The position numbers were made by a program, and so were the translations under genes. Below the pieces are notes generated by a model. It saw only the letters and a list, made by a program, of their open reading frames with translations, searched no databases and was not told where the DNA came from. This document shows positions 12,552 to 21,662 of a DNA stretch of 64,000 nucleotides, in pieces (the first letter of the stretch is position 1; every line of letters begins with the position of its first letter). The DNA is from Hevea brasiliensis (lineage: Eukaryota > Streptophyta > Magnoliopsida > Malpighiales > Euphorbiaceae), in assembly GCF_030052815.1 (NCBI RefSeq), contig NC_079502.1, forward strand, positions 37,130,050 to 37,194,049, given 5' to 3'.

Positions 12552-13762
12552 GAAAACCAAACCAAGTTGACCTAAAAATTAACCTAATCTGGGTGACCAA
12601 CATGCTGTCCCTGGAAAATAACTAAATGAATAGTGTTTGTTCAAATAGTCATAACTCAGTGTAGAAAAGTTCAATTGATCTGAACGTTTACCAACAGAAA
12701 GTTGAAACATAGCCCTACAACTTTCATGAAGAACACAAATCCAAATTCTGACCATAACCTAGTCAAATTGCCATCCAAACTTAGGTCACCAAATCTGGTA
12801 GAACCAAATTGCCCAGAAATTCTTGGTACAGGTCAATCCATCTTGTTATGGTAAAATGACCATAACTTAAGTTACAAAACTCCAAATGGAGTGATTCAAA
12901 AAAAGCAATGTAACTACACACAATAAGGAACAACTTTCATGAAGACAATTTTATCAAATTCCTACTGTACAAATGACCAATGGAATAGTAAACCTAGGGT
13001 ATGATATCTGAAAATTTTGAATAACATAAGATAAGCTTTAAAATGGTATTGGAAATCAATACCAACAAAAATAAAATAAAAAATGTGGTATCTTGGAGAA
13101 CTTAGGTCGAATAAATTTATTATGTATTAAAAAGTCAACAGTTTGAGTGAATAGTAGTATAAGGACACAAAGTGTAAGAATTATATTGTTAAAGGGAAAT
13201 TAAGGTCATAAATTTGAAACCCATGAAATGTTCATGGATTACTTGAAACATGAAAAATAAGTCACCTAATTGATGTGAATAGATAGTTAGGGCTTATATG
13301 CCCATCACAAATAGAATTCATAAAATATTAGTAACTCAACTTGAAATGTAAAATTTGTAATTACATAAGTAGATTTTTGAATGTATAAATGAGAAAGGAA
13401 AAATCTTTTGAATATAATGGTACATGTGAACCATTGTTTTGAATTGTGATCAATATGAATGACATAATGAATGAATAAATGAACCATATTAATGTATGAA
13501 TGAGACATTAGTTCTCATTGTTGTAGAAAGGAAAAGTACTTTGAGTACAATGGTATAAAAGGATAATTGATGTGAATTATGATCATCTAAATGATCAAAT
13601 GAATGTATAAATTATAATTGAAATTTATCATGAAATAATGAAGTCATAAAACACAATCTATTAATATTTAATGATATTATGTGCCCTTGTATTACCTAGA
13701 CATGTGTGTCAGATTGGATAGTTTGACATGCCAATAAGGCATTGTTTTAGCAGTACTGCGAA

Positions 13763-13859
13763 AGGCTTTATGCCTATATTCATGGCTTTATGCCCGTACT
13801 CATGGCTTTTTGCCCGTATTAATGGCTTTTATGCCCGCACTCATGGCTCTTATGCCCGA
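13763..13859. repeat. short tandem array, GGCTTTATGCCCGTACTCAT units
   Basis: About five degenerate 18-20 bp units, each with a GGC...GCC dyad. Related arrays are at 21589-21662, 33055-33150 and 56548-56640, with different unit numbers. G2 LTRs have only a degenerate form near 18900-19030. An enhancer-type array is possible. Confidence 0.65.
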
Positions 13860-14327
13860 TTATGTGATATCATGGCTTTTTAGCCATACTAACTGCATAC
13901 GTGGTTGACGTTCTGCGTCCCATTGTATGACGGTCCGAGGCACCGTGGTGTCCAGTGCCAATGATCGTTATCCAGTTTAGTCAGCCTGTCATAGGTTACC
14001 TAGGCAATGTAAATTATTAAAATTATTTAAGAACATTAGTAATTAAAAATATTAGAAAGTATTGAATGAAATGAGAAAAAAAAAAAAAGATTAGCAATGG
14101 AAACATAATTGAATCAAGTAGTACAAATGAAGTTTTCAAAATTGTAGGAACCAAAAATACAATACTCATAGAATTAATCTGTATATCGAATATTATTACT
14201 GTATAAACTCAATACTTCCAAAAAGGAACAAATTAGCATATAAGATAGATAATACTAGAAACATCATAGTACATCAAATTGATTCCTGAATACTTAAATT
14301 ATGCTCTATTTTTTTTCTCTTTATTTG

Positions 14328-14335
14328 TATATATT
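14328..14335 (+). promoter_or_regulatory. TATA-like box before twin hairpin (G1)
   Basis: TATATATT lies 33 nt before the hairpin at 14361. The same spacing occurs at 19357-19364 in G2. It could be a second internal promoter or simply AT-rich intron sequence. Confidence 0.35.
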
Positions 14336-14360
14336 ATTTTCTTGCTATATTATTGCACCA

Positions 14361-14403
14361 CTAAGCAGCAATGCTTAGTGCGATGGATTTATTTCCACCC
14401 GCA
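14361..14403 (+). other. twin hairpin (G1 5' LTR)
   Basis: Hairpin 1 is CTAAGCA-GCAA-TGCTTAG (14361-14378), a 7-bp stem with a GNRA-type loop. Hairpin 2 pairs TGCG (14379-14382) with CGCA (14400-14403). It is followed by G/GTACTT. Confidence 0.65.
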
Positions 14404-14975
14404 GGTACTTTGACTGAGATTTTTGGAATCCAGATCTACAGAAGTGTCAGAAGTATTCAAGTTGTCACCTCCTCAGCAATGCATGTAGATAGGGCTCACA
14501 AAAGTTATTTTATGTATATATAATTAGTTATCATGTTGAAATATAAAATTATGAAATTGTAATTAATTTGTGTATTATGTAAATTGTAAATTATGTAATT
14601 AATGGAAATTCAAAATTTTTTATATATGAAATGAGCTTGAATGAATATGCATGGTAATGAATAAGAATTGAAATGTATGGACACTATCAGAAATGATGAT
14701 GCATGAAATGATGAGATGATTATGAGAATTATTGATGAGATTTTTATTTTAAAATATTATTGAAAATTTCAAGCAAATGAATAGTGAAATACGTCAAACG
14801 TTAATAAAATAGGAGAAACTTCGTTAGTTTATCCGTCAAAAAATAATTGATATTAAAAGATAATAACTTGAAAATGATTAAAGGAATAAAGTAAGATAAG
14901 ATAGGGTGCTCCGGCATCGAATGTAGCACATTTTGCTCGGCTACACTGTAGTCAGGTGAGGGGTGTTACATTTAG

Positions 14976-14987
14976 TGTTATCAGAGC
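14976..14987 (+). other. G1 primer-binding site
   Basis: TGTTATCAGAGC lies 5 nt after the LTR end, one mismatch from TGGTATCAGAGC, the initiator tRNA-Met type. It fixes the plus orientation of G1. Confidence 0.85.
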
Positions 14988-15097
14988 ACGGTTTGGGCAT
15001 TTCTGGGTCTAGATAGAGTCCATACCATGCATTACATTTGTAAGAGTTGAGGTGACACTAATGCAGATCTATTTGTCTTTCTTATTTTGATTAGGAT

Positions 15098-16080
15098 ATA
15101 GACCCCACATCACAGAGAGCACTAGATGAGAAAGTGGAGAGTCGTGCTCCACCTGTAGCTGAGACTGGGGGCCAGAGAGAACCTGCTTCACCAGCACCAG
15201 CAGTGCCTGCACAGCCTCCACTGGCTATGTTTTAACAAATGGCTAAATTCTTCAGACAGATGGCTGGGGTTATGCCACCACCACCACCTCCACAGCAAAA
15301 ATCTCATCTGAAAAACTGAGAAAATTTGGGGCTGTGGACTTCATTGGTAAGAAAGAAGATGACTCAGTGGCAGCTGAGATTTGGCTAGATCACACCATAA
15401 GGGTATTGAAGCAGCTGCATTGCACCCCAGAGTAGAACTTGGAGGGTGCCATGTCCCTAATTCAAGATAATGCCTATCAGTGGTGGGACACCGTATCTAG
15501 AGAGGTCTGGCCAGAGTTGATAACTTGGGATTTCTTCCTTGCTGAATTTAAGAAGAAGTATGTGGGAAGTGCGTACCTAGAAGACAGGAGGAGAGAATTT
15601 ATTAACCTGAGGTAGAGACAGTTATTAGTAGCGGAGTATGAGAAGGAATTTATTAAACTAAGTCGCTACGGAAGAGAGATAGTCCCCACAGAAGCAGAGA
15701 GGTGCAGAAGGTTTGAAGAGGGGCTAAATGACAACATTAAAATAATGATCACTGCCTTGGGGATTATGAACTTCATGAAATTAGTTGAAGCTACACTGAA
15801 AGTGGAAAGGGTTAGAGTAAGTGAACAGAATAGGAAAGATAGGTAGCGTAAGAGGGAATTTGGACTAGGGCAGTCAAGTATACCGACTGATAGTAAGAAG
15901 TTTAAAGGTTTTGGTTCACAAGATCAGACACAGCGCCAGAGAGGCCAGATTGGAATATCTATAGCTAGCTCCCCAGGCACAATAACAAGGGGATTTGCCC
16001 CAGTGCCTGAATGCATGCACTGTGATAGGAGACACGGAGGGGAGTGTCGACTGTTAATTGGAGAGTGTTTCAAGTGTGGG
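15098..16080 (+). pseudogene. gag: gag, N-terminal and core part (G1)
   Basis: Translation gives a Ty3/gypsy retrotrans_gag core: ...SLIQDNAYQWWDTV, EFKKKYVG, EYEKEFIKLSRYG, RRFEEGLND, then the first chromovirus knuckle CMHCDRRHGGEC and the start of the second, ECFKCG. The start codon is ATA where G2 has ATG. In-frame stops are at 15233, 15433, 15613 and 15844, all consistent with Gln CAR to TAR, and a frameshift lies near 15298-15310. G2 is inserted in codons of the second knuckle (TSD gtggg). The protein would form the virus-like particle and bind RNA; this copy cannot be translated. Confidence 0.9.
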
Positions 16081-19074
16081 TGTAACATCCTCATTTTCGT
16101 AGTTCGTACATTCTACTGTTTCGACGGCTAATGTCTGCCCCAGAAGTCAGAATGTCTGGAACTACATTTCGGTGATAATGAAAAGACATATAATGATGAA
16201 ATAAATAAGAAGAAAATGCAAGAAAAATTAAAGACAAATGAAAGAGAGAAAATGAAGCTAAGTTAAACGAGCCGACACCGCAGCGATGGGTGATCAGACT
16301 TTGGAAGGCCGCTGTCACTTCAGACCATGGGGAACCCTCAGAATTTAATTTCGGGACGTAAGTAAAGGTCTATTGAAATATAATTGAAACTAGAAATATC
16401 AAAAAAAATATTAATAAATTAGTACAAAGAAAAATGAAAAATCGAGAAACAGACAAAAATCAGTGTTACCGAAAAATCGAGAATATAGCTCGAAGTGGGG
16501 TATTTTGGTCATTTGACACCTAGAGTTGTCTTTTAACCTCAATGTCCATTAAAAATAAATGATATTACACTTTATAAATGTCATGAAAAAATAAATGGTG
16601 GTACATTATGTAAATAGTGAAGGAAATGAGATAAATGTGCAAATTAGGAAAATTAGAATAATTAAACATTAAGTTAAAGTGAGTGCTCCACTAACTCAAG
16701 TCTTGGGACACTTAACTAAGTCATTTTGGATAGAAATTCAGTCCATCTTCTTCCTCCCAAATGACCAGCAGAATTGATCCTCCCAAAACCTCCATGGAAG
16801 TCCACCATGGCCAAACTCCCTCCATCACCATGCAACCATGTTCAAGCCCTCATTTCACCATAGTTTCTTCATCAAAGCTTGCACACACACCTTGGGCAGT
16901 ATGTTGGAAGCAAAAAGAAGAGGATTTGATGAAGTTTTGGTAAAGCTCAAAAAAGGTTAGTGCTAGTTTTTCATCCCTTGCTTCATTAAAGTTTGTATTA
17001 AGGTTGAGATGAGTTGGATGGTGAAGAAATTTGAAGGATTCGATGAGTTGTTCATATATTTAATTTTGGACAGCCATGAAAGATTATTGTAGTTGAGTTT
17101 TTCTTACCTGTAATGGATAGAAATTAAGGTTGATTAACTTAAATGGAAGTGGTAGTAAGTTAATATCCAATGATGTGCATGTTAGTGCTTGAATTAAGGG
17201 TTTGAATATGGGTCTTGATGCTTTGGCAAACTGTCATATTTGGCAGCCTATTAAATCATGAATTTTTGTGTGAATATGTAGTTTATTAATGAAATATGCT
17301 AGTATTAAATTGTAGGCATTATGTGTAAGTGATATTGAAGTATGATTATGTTGAAGTGTATGTGTAATATTGACATTGAGATATGTTGAATTTTGGTGGA
17401 AGTGAATGTTGAACTTAATGGTGAATTGTGTGCATTGAGCACTTGAATATTCAGCCCAAAATTGTTGCTGGAATTGTGTACAATGTATATATATGGAAGT
17501 GTTATTGATTGAATATTGAAGTAATGAGGAGGAGAAGGAATATAAAATTAGAAGTGTATGTGCTTTGTGCAGGTTGTATATTGAAGGCAGTACCTAAATT
17601 AGGCCATAAGTGCCAAACTGTGAACCCAATTGGTATGCGGCCAATGGGGGGTGAAACTAGACACCAAATAGGCCAACTTTCATGTAGAAATGTTGCCAAA
17701 ATTGTGCCTAGAAACTGACCTTAAAAATAACCAAATCCGAAATAGCAGCCTTGCAACTCAGATTTTTGACCAAATGAACAGTAGTCCTTGGGATGACCAT
17801 AACTCACTCAAAACAGGTCCAATTGACCTAAAATTTTTACCATGGTAAGTATAGATATAGATCTACAATTCATATGAAGACACCAAAGCCCAGAAATGGC
17901 CAGAACCAAGTCAGATGGTTTCCAAAATTTCGGGTACAAAAACTATCGAACTAAAAGTGACCTAAAATTGACCAAATTTTGCACTAAAGGTGCAATCTGT
18001 CCAACATTGCCAAATTGACCATATCTTGGTCTACATAACTCATAATGACCTGAAATTTTGCCCCGCGTGCAATAAGACATAGACCTACAAGTTTGTAGTT
18101 CGGACCAAAACCCAAAAACTGAGGGAACTAGGTCGTCCAGCTAGGTCAAAATAGTATACTGAAATCTAGTAAATTGCAATAAAATGCAATACACTTGGAA
18201 ATGAAATTGGTAACATATACCAACACTAAAGGGCTATAAAATGTGACATATTGGTAACATTAGAATTGACTCACGTAGAGTGCATCAAGGGTCAACATTA
18301 TAGGTTGACTAATGAAATGAATTGAAGGGAATAGTACCAAGAGAAATAGGACTTTAAGCTAGATAAATCTAGCACACAAAAATTGAGAAATTGACCAAAT
18401 TTTGCACAAAAGGTGCAATCTGTCCAGCTTAAGTAAATTGACCATATCTTGGTCTACACAACTCATAATGACCTGAAATTTTGCTCCGAGTGCAATAAGA
18501 CATAGAGCTACAATTTTGCTTCTTTGACCAGAAGCTAAAAACCAAGGAAAATAGGACTTTAAGTTAGACCAATCTAGCACACTAAAATTGCAAATTGGTA
18601 ATTACATAAAATGATGCTTGAAGTGATTTGGCAATGAATGCCAACTTGTGAAAAGGGTAAATTTCATTATGTTGACAACATATTGAATTGTAAATTGTGA
18701 CATGTTGATGCTAGAATCAACCTATCCATGATGCATAAAAAGGTCAATAATTTTATTGACCAGTGAAAGGCATAAATATGTATAAACCCTATGAATAAAG
18801 AATTATATATGTAACATTGTAATATGCCCTAATTTGCCTAGTTGACTAGTTTGGATAGGTTGGCATGCCAATAGGATTCTGATAGCTGTTATGTAAAAGA
18901 CTTTACGTCATATTGTGTTTTATGGCTTATTAAGCCATACTATGATTTTAATAGCCTATGGCTATATAAATTGTGTTATTATACTCGGCCTAACGCCTGA
19001 TTGATTATATGGCTTTTTAGCCACAATATTTATACACCGGGAGATACTTTGTGACCGATGGTGTGACGACCCGA

Positions 19075-19087
19075 GGTACTAGGTACC
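19075..19087. promoter_or_regulatory. palindrome GGTAC-TAG-GTACC
   Basis: A hyphenated palindrome just after a TGACG motif (TGTGACGACCCGAGG). It occupies the place of CACCGCGGTG in the B/C LTRs. Confidence 0.4.
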
Positions 19088-19388
19088 CAGTGCTAGTATA
19101 TCCGTTTATCCAGTCTGGTCAGTGTATAGGCTACATGGGCAGTCAATTAAAACATTATTCAATTCAGGCAATTAAGTTAAGTATATGAAAATTTCAGTAC
19201 AATTAAATTAAGCATTGAATGAAATGAGTAAAAGAGATTAGCAGCAGAAACATAATAAAGATACAATTTGTAAAACCTTAGAGATTTAAAGTACAATACA
19301 GTTAGAATAATTGATTCCTGGATATCCGAATTATGAGTTATTTCTTTCCTTATTTGTATATATTATTTCTTGTTATACTATTGCACCA

Positions 19389-19430
19389 CTAAGCAGAAAT
19401 GCTTAGCGCGATGGAATTGCTTCCTCGCGC
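19389..19430 (+). other. twin hairpin (G2 5' LTR)
   Basis: Hairpin 1 is CTAAGCA-GAAA-TGCTTAG (19389-19406), a 7-bp stem with a GNRA loop. Hairpin 2 pairs GCGCGA (19406-19411) with TCGCGC (19425-19430), directly before AG/GTAC. A TATATATT box lies 32 nt upstream. Confidence 0.75.
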
Positions 19431-20046
19431 AGGTACTGAAGGTAAAACCAGTAGACTATCTACTGAGATTTTTGGAGTCCAGATCTGCAGAAGTGTTAGA
19501 AGAGTTCAAGATTGTCACCTCCTCAGTAATGCATGTAGATAGGGCTCATAATTATACATGTTATGTATTTTGTTCATTCTAATTATATTGTAATTTCATT
19601 TGTATATCCTGTACTTGACAAATTTATGTACTTAATTGGAAAATTATATAAGTTAATGAAATGTAAGAATTCTGATGTCTGAATTGATTGTCTAATCATA
19701 ATGATTCTGAATGAGATTGAGTTTAAGAAATTTTGAGAAACTGATGAGATATTATTGAGATAAATTGAGCTATGAATTTGAATATGTTGTGAATTGTCTT
19801 TGGCAGGTTCAGAAGAACTGTTAGTCCAAATTAAAGCTGACACTTTGTCGGATTATCGTTAAAATTTTTAAAATTCTAAATTAGTTAGATTTTGATAAAA
19901 GTAAAAATATCCTAAACCTTAAATAAAGTTTTTAAATAAATAAATTAAGAACTGTAGTGAAATTAGATAAGATCATGTGCTCCGGCACTCCATGTAACAC
20001 AATTTGCTTGGCTACACTATAGACAGGTGAGGGGTGTTACATTTAG

Positions 20047-20058
20047 TGGTATCAGAGC
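20047..20058 (+). other. G2 primer-binding site
   Basis: A perfect TGGTATCAGAGC, 5 nt after the LTR end, complementary to the 3' end of initiator tRNA-Met. Confidence 0.93.
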
Positions 20059-20181
20059 ACGGTTTAGGCGTTCCTAGGCAAAGATAAGTGGAAAGATAGT
20101 GTGCATACATGCATTGCATTCATAAGAGTCGAGGTGACACTAATGCAGATCTGTTTGCTTTTGATTATTCAAGGTTAAGAT

Positions 20182-20250
20182 ATGGACTTAGAGCCGCAGA
20201 GGGCATTGGAAAAAGAGGTAGAAAACCTAGTTCATGAGGTTATAACGTAA
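20182..20250 (+). pseudogene. gag: gag start remnant (G2)
   Basis: ATG opens MDLEPQRALEKEVENLVHEV and then runs into a deletion junction and TAA. The first residues align with the G1 start region (IDPTSQRALDEKVES), which supports this ATG as the family's gag start. Confidence 0.75.
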
Positions 20251-20392
20251 TAACTACGTAATGTTCTCGATGTTTGTATTGTAAGCTACAGATTATAGTA
20301 CCGACATGAGATTATTGTGTAGAGCTACGTGCTTCCTCGTGGTAGAATAAAATAAGAATATTTGTAAGTAGTCTATAATTTGATACAGTTAT
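20251..20392 (+). other. G2 internal sequence, not recognised
   Basis: It is homologous to D internal sequence at 41489-41640 in reverse. In D it lies downstream of a protease remnant; in G2 it lies upstream of the integrase remnant. It shows no readable domain and stops in all frames. Confidence 0.5.
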
Positions 20393-21039
20393 TGTAACAC
20401 CCCTCACCCGACTACAGTGTAGCCGAGCAAGGCGTGCTATAATCGGTGCCGGGGCACCCTATCTTATCTTACTTTATTCCTTTCATAATTTGATCTCATT
20501 ATATTTTAATATTAATTATTTTTTTTGACGGAGAAACCAGCGGAGTTTCCCCTATTTTATTACCAGTTGACGTATTTTACTATTTACCTGTTTGAAATTC
20601 AATAATATTTTCAAAATAAAATCTTATCCTTGCTAATCATAATGATCTCATCAATCATTCTCAAAATTTTCTCATAATTCACATCTCATTCATATATCTC
20701 AATTTCATATTCATTTCCATGCATTATCTATATATTTCAAATCTGTCTTCGAGTCCATCCAATCTCATTCATGCTCAAATCACATAAGTAAAATTTTCAA
20801 ACTGCTTTAATTTACATATTAAAATACTTACTTTGAGTAGCTCCCATAATTCATAGGTTAATTACATGAGTTTATTTTGTACAAGATATACAAATAATTT
20901 ACAATGTGCTAGGAATGAACAATATACATAACATGTATAAAATGAGCCCTATCTACATGCATTGCTGAGGAGGTGACAATCTTGAACTCTTCTAACACTT
21001 CTGCAGATCTGGACTCCAAATATCTTAGTCAAAGTACCT

Positions 21040-21080
21040 GCGCGAGGAAACAATCCATCGCGCTAAGCATTGCTGCTTAG
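21040..21080 (-). other. twin hairpin (solo LTR 20393)
   Basis: Hairpin 1 at 21063-21080 reads CTAAGCA-GCAA-TGCTTAG on the minus strand. Hairpin 2 pairs GCGCGA (21040-21045) with TCGCGC (21058-21063), with further GG/CC pairing inside. Confidence 0.75.
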
Positions 21081-21494
21081 TGGTGCAATAATATAACCAG
21101 AAATAATATATACAAGTAAAGAAAGAAATAAATGATAATTCAGATACTCAAGAATCAATTTAATTTGGTATGGTATTTCTAGTATCAACGATCTTATATA
21201 CTAGTTTGTTCTTCTTTGGAAGTTCTTAGTTTATAACTTTTCAGTAATACTAGCAGGTATATAATTTATTCTATCTGTATTGTATTTCAAGTCTGTACGG
21301 TTCTGCAATTTATATTTTTGTTATGTTTCTTTTGCTAATCTCTTTTGCTTATTCATTCAATACTTAATTTAATTGTACTGGATTTTCATTATACTTAACT
21401 TAACTTAGCTGCCTGAATTGAATAATACTTTAATTGACTGCCCAAGTAACCTATACTAGACGACTGGACTGGATAACGGGTCGTTGGCACTGGA

Positions 21495-21504
21495 CACCGC
21501 GGTG
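21495..21504. promoter_or_regulatory. palindrome CACCGCGGTG
   Basis: A perfect 10-bp palindrome next to CGTCA/TGACG motifs. Copies are at 33232-33241 and 56455-56464, and one with a single change at 13941-13950. Confidence 0.45.
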
Positions 21505-21588
21505 CCTCGAGCCGTCATACCATGGGACGCAGAACGTCTACCATGTATGCAGTCAGTATGGCTAAAAAGCCATGATATCACATAATCG

Positions 21589-21662
21589 GGCATAAAAGCC
21601 ATGCATACGGGCATAAAAGCCATGAATATGGGCATAAAGCCATGAATACAGGCATAAAGCCT
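21589..21662. repeat. short tandem array, GGCATAAAGCCATGAATAC units
   Basis: About four units of 18-20 bp; the reverse complement of the arrays in G1. Confidence 0.65.

Larger units (their letters stand above)
12552..14970 (+). repeat. G1 5' LTR, 3' part
   Basis: It aligns with 31831-33986 of the 3' LTR and ends GGTGAGGGGTGTTACA immediately before the PBS. It keeps about 280 bp (14404 to about 14683) that the 3' LTR has lost just after the twin hairpin. The 67-codon frame on the minus strand (13305-13508) recurs in other LTR copies only because the LTRs are copies. Confidence 0.85.
16956..19432 (+). other. candidate LTR intron (G2 5' LTR)
   Basis: The donor AAAAG/GTTAGTG and the acceptor TTCCTCGCGCAG/GTAC enclose 2477 bp. 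The 3' LTR keeps the same pair (GT 26414, AG 28884-28885; 2472 bp). D has 2431 bp between equivalent sites. Inferred from splice consensus and conserved position only. Confidence 0.35.
16081..20041 (+). repeat. G2 5' LTR
   Basis: TGTAACATCCTC to GGGGTGTTACA, 3961 bp. It has the LTR start in the zinc knuckle of G1 gag, an exon-like block about 16700-16955, donor AAAAG/GTTAG (GT 16956), an internal duplication (about 17970-18110 and 18390-18520), the twin hairpin at 19389 and acceptor CGCAG/GTAC (AG 19431-19432). The 60-codon frame at 16761-16943 is broken by a stop in the 3' LTR, so it is not treated as a gene. Confidence 0.93.

Noticed and set aside
14976..14987. tRNA gene at TGGTATCAGAGC sites
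   Set aside because: Only the 3' tRNA-complementary piece is present, right next to LTR ends; these are primer-binding sites.
16761..16943. 60-codon frame MTSRIDPPKTSMEVHHGQ in G2 5' LTR
   Set aside because: The 3' LTR copy has a stop after AVCWK and other changes. Kept only as part of an exon-like block, not as a protein.
19583..19843. Paired frames in the two G2 LTRs (19583-19843 and 29026-29295; 18359-18580 and 27812-28033)
   Set aside because: LTR partners are identical by descent from one transposition; no independent evidence of coding.
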